NCBI GenBank assembly: GCA_965224525.1
Contig: OZ245050.1
Location: 2,480,001 to 2,544,000 of the forward strand
Reading direction: 5' to 3'
Source of the DNA: Granulosicoccus sp036478565
Lineage (GTDB): Bacteria; Pseudomonadota; Gammaproteobacteria; Granulosicoccales; Granulosicoccaceae
DNA: 64,000 bases
The notes under the pieces were generated by a model. The model ran no database searches. It was given only the letters and a program-made list of their open reading frames with translations, and was not told where the DNA came from. The translations under genes and the position numbers were made by a program. Shown here piece by piece: positions 39,401 to 44,878 of the stretch. Position 1 is the stretch's first letter. Each line of letters opens with the position of its first letter.

Positions 39401-41778
39401 CCCAGTCCATCATAGGAAGCGACCATAATGATCGTTCTATCCGAGGCGCCAAATGGAAAATCTACAAATCCGTTATCGCGGCGGAGCACATCACCAAACC
39501 CGTCGAAATCCACAACCGGATTCCCGTTAAAACCTCCAGGAGCCAGTACCGGATCACCACCGACTATGGTCAGATCGTTGTTGTTGCCTGACTGATCTCG
39601 CCAAGCGGTAATCGGGTCGCCTCCATTTGCATCAATTTGACCCGTTGTCTCGACACCCTGATCAGATTCAAATTGTGCAACCAACCCTGCAGACGGGATA
39701 AAACTGCAAGGCCCAAGCTCATTGAAATTGGCAGTCAGTGAGCTGTTCGTTTCCGGTATATGTACCAGCTGACTTCTCTGCCCTCCATTCGACCATGAGT
39801 CAAACTCGTATTCGGTGCCACCGTTGCAAAATGTATCCTTTACACTTAATACATGCTTGAAATCAACTGCAGTGTCGTAATCAATTGGTGTTGCTAATGG
39901 TAGCCCATCCAGAGTTATCGTCAGTCCAGCGGGAATTGTTGAAAGTGCCAGGTTTACTTTCACTGCAAAAGCTGAAACGCTTGTGGTGCTGCTCAATCCA
40001 TCAGTGTCAGTAACAGTTAATTCAAACTCGTAACCTGTGTCATCGTGATAATCGTGCCCATGATCCAGGATAGCCAAATTTCCCGACTGGCCACTTGTTG
40101 TCACTGCAGGGTGAATATGGGCGTTATGTAAAAACTTTACATCCCATTCGTATGTGAAAGGCCCTCCCGTTGCTGGTCCAGCATTGTGACCCGAAAATGG
40201 CATGTCTGTACCGGCACGAAACATTGCACCATTAAGCGGTGCATCTATAACAGCGATTGGTGGCGAACCTACTTGAACAGGAATAAGATCCGAAGTTCGA
40301 GATCCATCAGCATCCGACACTACAACATACGCGTTGTAGAACCCTTTTACTAAATAAGTGTGGTTGACAGTCTGCCCGGCCTGATCACTGCCATCACCGA
40401 AAAACCAATGATAGGAAAGACTATCATTCTCGAAATCAGTTGCTGTCGCTGTAAATTGAACCGGTAATGGCGGCGCTCCCGATTCTACTGAAGCGCTAGC
40501 CGTCTGAATCTCAGGACGTTGATTTCCACTGTCATAGCTAAATCGAATTACCTTGCCAAAAACATAATCGACGCCATATAGCGCTTCGTCAGCTCCCAGT
40601 TCAAGCGCAACGATAGGGCCAACGTTATCTGCAAAATCGTTTACGGAAACGACATCGCCTTGACTATCCAAAACAAGATACTTTACAAATCCCAGCGCAT
40701 AGTCAGAAAAGAAAAATACTTCTTCGTATTCTGCCGGAAACAAGCCTCCACGGTAAACAACACCAGCCGTAATGGCTCCGCCAGCAGGTGATCCGCCTGT
40801 ATGTCCATAGAAATAGAGCGGATCGTCGTACGCCGGATCGACGCACTCACCCTCACAAACCGGCCATCCATAATTCGCACCCTTACGTCCCATATGCAAG
40901 TCTTCGGTGGCAACCGCCTGGACGTTGCCACCAACCTCACCAATATAAAAACGCTCGTTAATCAAATCCCAATGAGCCCGATACGGATTGCGCAATCCGT
41001 ATGCCCATATTTCATCGAGATTGGGCCCGTTGCCATCCATAATTTCCGCCGGATTGTCAGTCGGAATAATGTGAGTATTGCTACCGCCACGAACCCAAGG
41101 GCCAGATACATCCAGGTTTGATGTATCCAGGCGCATGATTTTGCCACCAGCCCGAGTAAGATCCTGTGCTTGCGGACCGTCAAATTCTTCACCTGTGGCA
41201 AGATAAAGCATGTTGTCCGGCCCAAAATCCATACCTCCGCCAAAATGACAACAATCATTTACGGGCTCATTGTCTTCCCAAACCAGAATTTCAGCACCAG
41301 AGAACTCAGTGCTGAAATTGAACGTAAAGCGAGACACACGATTACGATTACCATTACCCAGCTGGGTGTAGTACAAATAGTAATAACCGTTGCTGGAAAA
41401 GCCCGGATCCAGCGCAATGGATGCCAAGCCCCGTTCTCCGGCAGTTTGAATAGCGCCAATACCTAAAACAATCTTGGTTGTGGCAGGTTCCACAGACGGG
41501 TCAAACAGTTTGATTTTTCCGGCTTTTTCAAGCACAAACATTCGCCCATCGGGCAAAGTGACCAGGTTTACTGGATCCACAAGTCCGTTTAGTACCGTCT
41601 CAACGACAAACTGAGCGGGGAGATTATCTGCAGCCTGCGACGACGAGCTGAATCCAATAATTAGTGATAAAAAGAGAAACGATGACAGTCTTCTCACGAA
41701 AGCTTTTATTGTTTTAGGCACTAAGCTATTCCTTTGCATTAAAAGGGCAAAAAACTCTGACGACACTCTATTTCTCAT
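24451..41778 (-). CDS. Giant exported protein: sugar-dehydrogenase-like propeller, PKD, 12 LamG-like and ~25 cadherin-like domains
   Basis: 5775 residues in one open frame. A Sec signal (about 1-49, SSQAADN) leads to a glucose/sorbosone-dehydrogenase-like beta-propeller (about 55-410: HFGGGMDFGPDNMLYLATGE, EIWAYGLRNPYRAHWD, GANYGWPVCEG). A PKD-like domain (about 415-505: YHWFFGDGSD) and a Cys-containing region (to about 690) follow. Then LamG-like domains (LVARYESD..W.D.SG..N.L, LVYDRALS..E) start near residues 693, 1018, 1341, 1756, 2078, 2489, 2808, 3221, 3538, 4041, 4544 and 5553, separated by cadherin/tandem-95-like domains (IDVLANDTDD, TYTHDG..SDSFTYTV). No sortase, PEP-CTERM or RTX tail is seen; it ends in a LamG domain. 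Probably a secreted matrix or adhesion protein; PQQ use is unproven. Confidence 0.88.
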   Translation of the reverse strand: MRNRVSSEFFALLMQRNSLVPKTIKAFVRRLSSFLFLSLIIGFSSSSQAADNLPAQFVVETVLNGLVDPVNLVTLPDGRMFVLEKAGKIKLFDPSVEPATTKIVLGIGAIQTAGERGLASIALDPGFSSNGYYYLYYTQLGNGNRNRVSRFTFNFSTEFSGAEILVWEDNEPVNDCCHFGGGMDFGPDNMLYLATGEEFDGPQAQDLTRAGGKIMRLDTSNLDVSGPWVRGGSNTHIIPTDNPAEIMDGNGPNLDEIWAYGLRNPYRAHWDLINERFYIGEVGGNVQAVATEDLHMGRKGANYGWPVCEGECVDPAYDDPLYFYGHTGGSPAGGAITAGVVYRGGLFPAEYEEVFFFSDYALGFVKYLVLDSQGDVVSVNDFADNVGPIVALELGADEALYGVDYVFGKVIRFSYDSGNQRPEIQTASASVESGAPPLPVQFTATATDFENDSLSYHWFFGDGSDQAGQTVNHTYLVKGFYNAYVVVSDADGSRTSDLIPVQVGSPPIAVIDAPLNGAMFRAGTDMPFSGHNAGPATGGPFTYEWDVKFLHNAHIHPAVTTSGQSGNLAILDHGHDYHDDTGYEFELTVTDTDGLSSTTSVSAFAVKVNLALSTIPAGLTITLDGLPLATPIDYDTAVDFKHVLSVKDTFCNGGTEYEFDSWSNGGQRSQLVHIPETNSSLTANFNELGPCSFIPSAGLVAQFESDQGVETTGQIDANGGDPITAWRDQSGNNNDLTIVGGDPVLAPGGFNGNPVVDFDGFGDVLRRDNGFVDFPFGASDRTIIMVASYDGLGAGGFGYGLRTRNGVFGLHISDEGLLRVNGFAGGNDFVSNVQGTQAGWLVQSAEVESNILTHFKNGEVIDIQNHQYDTRFGPIVLGADLDEVPHVDMQVAAIFVYNRALDDTETAQIMSYLDQKYFTVDGDRVPVANNDNAGVANGGSVSIDVLANDTDDGVLDPASVSIVRQPGSGTASVNMGTGRIDYSHNGVSLTDSFTYTVADNAGIISNPATVSIELDAPGDLVTDGLVSRFESDSGVNATGGLVTGWQDGTGLGNNLSTIGDVTLKPNALGSLPSVVFDGDGDRMERIGNLHGMPGQNFDRTVYLLVKYQSPGYGGFTWGEALPNQAFGLGLDPSETGKLMVQGWGLGNDFFAVQDGVDEGWIVQSAVLEGGLLKHYENGILIDIRSHEYETVPNRIMLAAELDGGPQVAMEVGAVLVYDRALTLPEQQGVQNYLQVKYDVRATNNEPPTTKFDRLTLESGTSGIIDVLANDFDQAGGSLDVHSVAIVDQPTGGTAQVDSISGRITYFHDGLTESDEFTYTVADDVGQVSLPTLVKIKIGTPAVLPTEHLVSRYESDIGTTVVAGNRVIAWNDQIFRYNNHLTGRGDGQFGAPLLVADALNGYPVIRFDGQDDALARFGVLAGYPNKFTDRSIYMVVSYKSTGGGFEYGKFQQNRRFGFGTNSDGKLVVKGGGAANDAVSDTTGTNLGWMVHGADVLDDVMYHRVNNETIDTFSHRYNTEFEGQLVIGADFDFSPFTQMDVVALFVYDDALTDEERNSLHAYVEDKYEISKAVVPVANDDSYEILTNTTTSFSVLDNDTDDLGLDLSTVVIVDEPTGGIATVNVATGTISYTHDGVAEVDSLTYTVGDHNGNVSQPATVSVVVDTDLSPIALNDIAGVAYNGSVDIDVLVNDQDDFGLDATTVSVVQAPGGGTVSIDPVSGLITYQHGGLVSSDFFTYVVLDTTGQRSDVARVDIDLLTPGELPQLGLVARYESDAGVNIANGSVAQWTDLTGSGNTLVGVGDPVLEAEVLGGLPAIRFDGGQDRLQRIDSVSGLPIGDADRTAFFLARYEDTGVGGFSYGAATDNATFGLVVNRFGRLGAQGYGPGNDFFSSVNGNGAGWIVHSATVAAGVVTQYVDGLQIAADLHVYATGSNRIVVGAEIGGSPQLEMQVGAVLVYDRVLTGTERQLVENYLEIKFDIDNSNNEAPVAVADRIRIPSGSSAQIRILDNDTDDSALDLNSVEIVSSAIAGSLSLDQVNGVVNYTHNGLSLSDRFSYRVRDEFGRQSNIAHVTITIGDPIVLPVAGLAAQWESGELVAMQGGSVASWGDLSGFDNELTALGGVSLVPDMLNGNPVLSFDGVDDALFRDDVLHEFVKLNNDRTIFMLARFNGLGDGGIGYGELRQNRQFALQVGEQGQLRVSGRGPGNDFETDYIGTGAGWLVQSAVLESGVLTQAVDGQVISIDNHVFATRGDRLAIGSDLDLATFVDMDLAAILVYKRALSDVEISQVVAYLDDKYGVSTIGVPIVNDDSAVSAVAGSVDIPVLDNDQPVEGAIDAETLQVIQPAQYGSLAIDAVTGVVTYVHDGGAATQDIFTYRVANSFGRYSIEAVVSIEIDSDLSPLAQDDNSAFITGGLVEISVLDNDQDDIALDASSVLIVQNPVGGLTTVDPVSGVVTYQHDGVVVNDSFRYTVQDSAGQVSNEATVTLGLPDELPGGGLVLRLESDTGVTQSGGVITSWIDQSGLNNGLTSTGDPRIMDEDLNLPVIHLDGAGDRLERLSSIVGLSDGNSDRSVFALVKYEGNGFGGFAYGSADTNQAFGVAVTRFGRLAIQGWGSGNDFISSRRGTGEGWLVQSAVLASDVLTHSTNGQVLSVDTHTFATDITRIVLGAGLAGGPQVDMKVAAIIVYDRALDDVEQTQVLAYLESKYGAAKAGDPSPVAFDDAVTIPGGSTVQLAVLDNDSDEGADGAAGALNPASVVIVSPPLNGVATVNGTTGVITYSHNGVVPGDQFSYTVSDTLGQVSNEAVVNISNLPVSGLVAHYEADALVTTDGAGVVTGVGDRSGRGNDLTGVGDVSVVADGLNGRAVFDFDGTGDALLSAGAISGMPLGAGARTVYQVVRYDSVGSGGFGYGVRGRNKAFGLHVQGPSGLLRINGFGPTGDIVSDTIGTGVGWIVQSAVYDGAELVHEVNGQEIDREAHVFATQAGQIVMGADLDQSPYVDMQVAAVLVYDRALSEAEQTELEAYLGNKYNAIGVGSPIAINDFAEVYIGASVEIDLLANDSAVDGAIDPASIEIVESVQFGVLDVDAATGVTTYTHDGSTQSSDSFTYRVANTAGRFSSTASVAIVIDTDLSPIAMNDSFEFEINGIVELAVLENDQDDNELVLDTLVIVDAPVGGTATVDTAAGTINYLHEGDVQSDSFTYRVSDDTGQISNIATVALNAPGDLPASGLVLWLEGDSGIQEDNAGVVTGWIDQSGLGNDLSYTGDPRVDNSELLQPVVHLDGDGDRLERLAAIAGLPAGNSNRSVFALLKYQSVGFGGFAYGSAVSNQAFGVVTNQFGRLAVQGWGGGNDITTNRQGTGEGWLVQSVVLAADTVTHMVDGEVIGTNAHVFDTNVSRILLGANLSGGPQVDVMVGAILVYDRALSILEQTQVSTYLESKYGAAKAGDPSPVAFDDAVTIPGGSTVQLAVLDNDSDEGADGAAGALNPASVVIVSPPLNGVATVNGTTGVITYSHNGVVAGDQFSYTVSDTLGQVSNEAVVSITNLPVSGLVAHYEADALVTTDGAGVVTGVGDRSGRGNDLTGVGDVSVVADGLNGRAVFDFDGTGDALLSAGAISGMPLGAGARTVYQVVRYDSVGSGGFGYGVRGRNKAFGLHVQGPSGLLRINGFGPTGDIVSDTIGTGVGWIVQSAVYDGAELVHEVNGQEIDREAHVFATQAGQIVMGADLDQSPYVDMQVAAVLVYDRALSEAEQTELEAYLDEQFAISSIGLPVAVDDSYVLFAGETIQLDVVANDAGSDIVQTSVQIIQPPSGGSASVDAGTGRIEYVHDNLSLTDTFTYTVSDSLGRESSPATVTITVGNPAPLAQGDGATVDTGGVAVIDVLANDTDDVALDETSVQVVVQPQNGAVTVDAVTGEIEYTHDGGISESDSFSYTVADTEGAVSDEATVAIAVNGSDPEPEAVNDVFTVSIGATAELEVLANDTDNGALNPASVVIVSPPLNGVATVNGTTGVITYSHNGVVPGDQFSYTVSDTLGQVSNEAVVSITNLPVSGLVAHYEADALVTTDGAGVVTGVGDRSGRGNDLTGVGDVSVVADGLNGRAVFDFDGTGDALLSAGAISGMPLGAGARTVYQVVRYDSVGSGGFGYGVRGRNKAFGLHVQGPSGLLRINGFGPTGDIVSDTIGTGVGWIVQSAVYDGAELVHEVNGQEIDREAHVFATQAGQIVMGADLDQSPYVDMQVAAVLVYDRALSEAEQTELEAYLDEQFAISSIGLPVAVDDSYVLFAGETIQLDVVANDAGSDIVQTSVQIIQPPSGGSASVDAGTGRIEYVHDNLSLTDTFTYTVSDSLGRESSPATVTITVGNPAPLAQGDGATVDTGGVAVIDVLANDTDDVALDETSVQVVVQPQNGAVTVDAVTGEIEYTHDGGISESDSFSYTVADTEGAVSDEATVAIAVNGSDPEPEAVNDVFTVSIGATAELEVLANDTDNGALNPASVVIVSPPLNGVATVNGTTGVITYSHNGVVAGDQFSYTVSDTLGQVSNEAVVSITNLPVSGLVAHYEADALVTTDGAGVVTGVGDRSGRGNDLTGVGDVSVVADGLNGRAVFDFDGTGDALLSAGAISGMPLGAGARTVYQVVRYDSVGSGGFGYGVRGRNKAFGLHVQGPSGLLRINGFGPTGDIVSDTIGTGVGWIVQSAVYDGAELVHEVNGQEIDREAHVFATQAGQIVMGADLDQSPYVDMQVAAVLVYDRALSEAEQTDIEAYLEDRYAINQVQLILGSAPQDSPPTATADDASVVAGDSILIDVLANDTDDGSINPASVLVLFDPVAGTVSVDPISGEIEYFHDGSNVDVDSFTYSVADDSGQVSNPATVNVVVEVSDEIPIAEDDVAIVVTGETVNINVADNDSDDNALDLSSLLVINNPSSGAAIVDTGSGSIIYTHDGNSLESDSFTYVIADDTGQFSLEATVTITISAANIAPTTVADVGVVDAGGSVIIDVLDNDSDADGSLDAASVVVVSAATAGTTAVDVVTGAIEYTHGDGVETSDSFTYTVADNTGLVSVESTVTVTISAVNIAPTTVADVGVVDAGGSVIIDVLDNDSDADGSLDAASVVVVSAATAGATAVDVITGAIEYTHGDGAETSDSFTYTVADNTGLVSVESTVTITISAVNIAPTTVADVGVVDAGGSVIIDVLDNDSDADGSLDAASVVVVSAATAGTTAVDVVTGAIEYTHGDGVETSDSFTYTVADNTGLVSVESTVTITISAVNIAPTTVADVGVVDAGGSVIIDVLDNDSDADGSLDAASVVVVSAATAGTTAVDVVTGAIEYTHGDGAETSDSFTYTVADNTGLVSVESTVTITISAANIAPTTVADVGVVDAGGSVIIDVLDNDSDADGSLDAASVVVVSAATAGTTAVDVVTGAIEYTHGDGAETSDSFTYTVADNTGLVSVESTVSITINAVDSAPLAVDDNATVSHAGSVEIEVLSNDSDDEALDVDSIIVVSQPLAGDVVIDASGLVTYTHDSGVVLSDMFTYTVDDSTGQESAEASVFIEIDDPTLPAAGLVLHLESDSLVTTSSGDVVVWGDQSVSSNDLSPESNVVSPSFLNNALSGLPAIKFDGDDDLLISTMDLDDFPSANSDRSIYILVDTNGGTAIQYGTDVMDEGFGLGASQATGNAYLDTIGVGNRISSGYALGGNGWGVQSLVSDSGNWLHFVDGNLIDTGTQTFTTGSSSLVLGGSLAGTDLADMSVAAVLVYDRALSNLEQNRTNAYLRVKYGLVNSN
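25438..26892 (-). repeat. Five tandem 291-bp units (97-residue cadherin-like domains)
   Basis: Five head-to-tail copies with a period of 291 bp, in frame, encoding residues of about 4962-5447. Units differ at only a few bases (for example GCC/ACC or GAT/GAA changes, and GTTACA/GTTATA). Each encodes NIAPTTVADVGVVDAGGS and continues to the next domain. Near identity shows recent expansion, and copy number is likely to vary between strains. Confidence 0.95.
27516..31341 (-). repeat. 1506-bp tandem repeat: two full copies and a partial third
   Basis: 27516-29021 recurs at 29022-30527 and partly (about 810 bp) at 30528-31341. Each unit encodes one LamG-like domain plus three cadherin-like domains. 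Differences are very few: the pair CGCC/CGGC (GVVAGDQF versus GVVPGDQF) and AGGGTG/AAGGTG. The period is a multiple of three, so the frame is kept. Confidence 0.95.
32727..33671 (-). repeat. Dispersed fourth copy of the LamG-like repeat segment
   Basis: Almost identical to 30528-31472 (offset 2199 bp, about 945 bp), including the downstream cadherin-like segment GGSTVQLAVLDNDSDEG. It is separated from the tandem block by one diverged LamG/cadherin unit. It carries the P variant seen in the middle tandem copy, which suggests conversion between copies. Confidence 0.92.
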
Positions 41779-41780
41779 AA

Positions 41781-43241
41781 CTATCGCGTCTCATGCTCAT
41801 TATCGGTAGCATTGGTTACAGCGATAAATATGTCCGAACTGGCACTAACACCACCCGCAATAAGTTTTCCAGATTCACTGGAAAATGCAACCGCGTTGCC
41901 GTCGGCACTAATTGATGGGCTGAAACTAGAACCGTCGACACCGTCGAACAAAGGTATATCGAGGCGTCGAATTGAGCGGTTATCCGCCGCCGACAGATAC
42001 ACGCGAAACTGACCTGCCGAATCATCCAGCGTCAAGTTCCCGGCAAGGCTCATAAATGCTACCGCACCTAAATCTGATACTGACGCTGCGACACTTGCGG
42101 AATCCCCGGTAAATCCACGACCATTGACGCTTACCAATTTGGTTTCGTTTTCAAGTAAATCATGCCTGTATATCTGCAACTCGCCATTTGTTAACCCAAC
42201 AGCCAAGTTGGAAGCCGCACTTTGAAATGACACGTACCTGCCATTTGGACTGATGGATGGCTGAAGACTTTCACCATTACCACCTTGTCCGTCGGCCTCG
42301 CTAATACGGGAAATCACGCCACTTCGCATATCAAAGAGGAATATGTCCGCAACTGTATTGTTATCATCGCTGACCAGATACGGGGAAAAGCTATGAAACA
42401 ACACGCTAAGCCCATTAGCCGAAATAACTGGTCGCCCACTGTCCTGATTCACGGTATCAACTGACGCTATCTCATTGCCTTCGCCGCCTAGACTCAATCG
42501 ACGTATTGTTCCCGTATTCACATTTTTCAGAAAAACATCATAGGCAGTATTCTCGTCATCTGGCACCAGGTTATCAGCTTGGCTTTCAAAAACTACATAC
42601 TCTCCATTTGAGCTAACGGCAGGATAATTACTGCCTACACTGGCTTGTTCGCCTTCACTGCTACTACTAATTAAAATTGTTTTTCCTGTTGTTATCTGAT
42701 GCAGGAAAATGTCAAGTGTATCGTTTAGGTCATTTTCAATTAAATTCGATGCAGCACTACTAAAAACAATGTGTTTTCCGTCTCCGCTGATTCTTGGGTG
42801 GGTGCTATTTGCATCACCTTCAACTCCGTTGGAGTTGACGCTAACTCTGGTAATACTATTGTCCAATAAGTCAGCTACGAAAATATCGATAGATCGATTT
42901 GTGTCACCTGCTACCAGATTTGCTGAAGCACTCTCGAAAACAACATAGCGGCCTTCTGATGATATGGATGGATTGCTAGCAGCTCCGTTACCCACGCTGC
43001 CCAGTCCGCGACCCACGTAATCGAGATCCCATGCATGGTCCGCAAACACCGCTTCGTTGAAGAGGATATCGCTATCGCCCGAAGCTTCTGGTGTTGGAGC
43101 CGTACTCTTGGTACCGCCCACCAGTTCCTCTTGGGAAATATCACGATTGGGCGAGACTGGAACACCGGCTTCTGAGCAAGCGCCAAGTCCAAGCGCCATC
43201 ATAAATACCAGACAATATCTGGCAATACAGATTTCTTTCAT
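41781..43241 (-). CDS. TolB/PD40-like beta-propeller lipoprotein
   Basis: About 486 residues. Start 43241 has AGGAG eight bases upstream and gives a short lipoprotein signal ending GLGAC (Cys at about 22); the longer frame from 43298 does not. The rest is a propeller of PD40-type blades with repeated PSISSEGRYVVFESASANLV and DIFVADL-like strands, about seven in number. Such proteins often bind partners at the outer membrane. It ends 2 bp before the giant protein gene, so the two are almost certainly co-transcribed and may act together. No catalytic motif is visible. Confidence 0.87.
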   Translation of the reverse strand: MKEICIARYCLVFMMALGLGACSEAGVPVSPNRDISQEELVGGTKSTAPTPEASGDSDILFNEAVFADHAWDLDYVGRGLGSVGNGAASNPSISSEGRYVVFESASANLVAGDTNRSIDIFVADLLDNSITRVSVNSNGVEGDANSTHPRISGDGKHIVFSSAASNLIENDLNDTLDIFLHQITTGKTILISSSSEGEQASVGSNYPAVSSNGEYVVFESQADNLVPDDENTAYDVFLKNVNTGTIRRLSLGGEGNEIASVDTVNQDSGRPVISANGLSVLFHSFSPYLVSDDNNTVADIFLFDMRSGVISRISEADGQGGNGESLQPSISPNGRYVSFQSAASNLAVGLTNGELQIYRHDLLENETKLVSVNGRGFTGDSASVAASVSDLGAVAFMSLAGNLTLDDSAGQFRVYLSAADNRSIRRLDIPLFDGVDGSSFSPSISADGNAVAFSSESGKLIAGGVSASSDIFIAVTNATDNEHETR

Positions 43242-43409
43242 ACAGTAGCTCCTGCCGCGGAATCGAAGCCCAAAACAGAAATTGGGCGCAATCGACAACG
43301 CTATGCATTTTATTTCAAGTACATTAGCGTTATATTAACAGGGTGCAACAATTTCGGAATGCGCAACGACACGATTAACAGACAGGGCTTACTTCATTAG
43401 TGCTTTTTT

Positions 43410-43425
43410 TGTGATCTATATCACA
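43410..43425. promoter_or_regulatory. CRP/Clp-type operator in the divergent spacer
   Basis: TGTGATCTATATCACA is a perfect match to the CRP consensus TGTGA-N6-TCACA. It lies in the 386-bp spacer 43242-43627 between the divergent propeller lipoprotein and glycosyltransferase genes, about 170 and 200 bp from their starts. No other gene was seen in the spacer. A cAMP-CRP, Vfr or Clp-like regulator could act on either side. Confidence 0.65.
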
Positions 43426-43627
43426 TATTCTATCGATACGCCGACCTGGAAGAACAAACTCCAGCACTCCACCCTGGCTAGCGTGTCGTGATAAGTCACT
43501 TAAAGCCACGAAGGCAACCTAGAGGAGCTAAATAGAGAAAACAGACTGAGTCAGAAAAAAATGAAAATCAGCGCCAATCAGTGAAGAACTCAGATATTTT
43601 CAACAGCCTGCTAACGACAATTCTATT

Positions 43628-44878
43628 TTGAATATTCTCTACGTCACACCAAACGCCCCCTGGCCTCCGCATACCGGAAGCGCTCAACGATCTGCCTTAC
43701 TTTTCAATGCTTTGCAAGAATTTGGCTCCATCCAGCTAGTCTGTTTGCAGTCCGAAGCCAGTCTGGGCTCTGAGAATATCGCTGTTCTGCGTTCACGCTA
43801 TGGATTGTCTGCTATCGCAGGCCGCAGCGGCTTGGTTGCATATCCGCCCTGGAGTCAGATTGCGCGCCTGCATTACCCCACGGCAGCCCGTGCTGCCAAC
43901 TTTCTCGACGCGTCCAGAAGCCGTTTCAAGCCAGATCGATTACTAATTCAGGCTCTGGATATCGAGAATATCATCGACAAAGCCTCACTAATAGTAGGTC
44001 GATACACTACTTCGCTAGCATGCCTGGATTTATTCAACCGTGGTATTCCGGTACTTTTGGACGTAGACGATCTTGACTCCGCCGCACTTCGATCTGAAGC
44101 TGAATCCATATCACTATCCAGTTTTCGACGCTGGAATGCTCGCCGACACCTCAAGAACGTTAAAATGCTGGAAGCAGATATTATTGGCCAGGCTGATGCA
44201 GTCTGGGTCGTAAATCCAGAAGATCGAATTCAACCAGGGCTATCACACGCTCGTGTATTGCCCAACATCCCGTTTCTACCGCCAAACGGACATTTTAACA
44301 GTCTTCCACTCAACGTTGATAATGAAATAGTAGGTTGTGTCGCTTCATTTGGGCATTCTCCAAACGTTGAGGCAGTCAACTGGTTTCTACACAATGTATG
44401 GCCTCAAGTGTATCAACAAAGGCCAAAGTCAGAATTCAGAATTTTTGGTTCACAACTGCCAGATAATTTAGCGAATCAGTGGGCCGAAGTTCCTGGTGTC
44501 ACACCAATCGGATTTATAGAACATGTTGAAGACGCATATGCCCAAATGACACTGTCGATCTGCCCTGTCCAACGTGGTGCAGGTACAAATATTAAGGTTC
44601 TGGAATCAGCAATGCATAACCGACTATGTATTTTAACCAAGAGCGCAGCGCGTGGATTAGAGGCAGAGTCTTCTGTCAAAAACTCATTGATTGTGGCTAA
44701 CAGCAGCACTCACATGATAGAGATAATAAATCACTATTTAGAAAATCCCGAATTGAATCGAAGCGCAACATCAATTTTTTCTGCAGCAGTGGCGAACCAT
44801 TATTCAAAATCCAGATTTACCGAAACTGTCCAGAGAACAATCAATGAGTTGTTTAACAATAACCCAACTCGCGCCTAA
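43628..44878 (+). CDS. Glycosyltransferase family 4-like
   Basis: 416 residues. The start NILYVTPNAPWPPHTGSAQR is typical of GT4/GT1-like enzymes of the StfQ/WcaC-like group (family-level memory). The C-terminal domain has VGCVASFGHSPNVEAVNWFL and PVQRGAGTNIKVLESAMHN, matching the Glyco_trans_1_4 pattern. The start codon is TTG at 43628 with no strong ribosome site, so the true start is less certain. Its 3' end overlaps the convergent sulfotransferase gene by 26 bp. Confidence 0.9.
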   Translation: MNILYVTPNAPWPPHTGSAQRSALLFNALQEFGSIQLVCLQSEASLGSENIAVLRSRYGLSAIAGRSGLVAYPPWSQIARLHYPTAARAANFLDASRSRFKPDRLLIQALDIENIIDKASLIVGRYTTSLACLDLFNRGIPVLLDVDDLDSAALRSEAESISLSSFRRWNARRHLKNVKMLEADIIGQADAVWVVNPEDRIQPGLSHARVLPNIPFLPPNGHFNSLPLNVDNEIVGCVASFGHSPNVEAVNWFLHNVWPQVYQQRPKSEFRIFGSQLPDNLANQWAEVPGVTPIGFIEHVEDAYAQMTLSICPVQRGAGTNIKVLESAMHNRLCILTKSAARGLEAESSVKNSLIVANSSTHMIEIINHYLENPELNRSATSIFSAAVANHYSKSRFTETVQRTINELFNNNPTRA

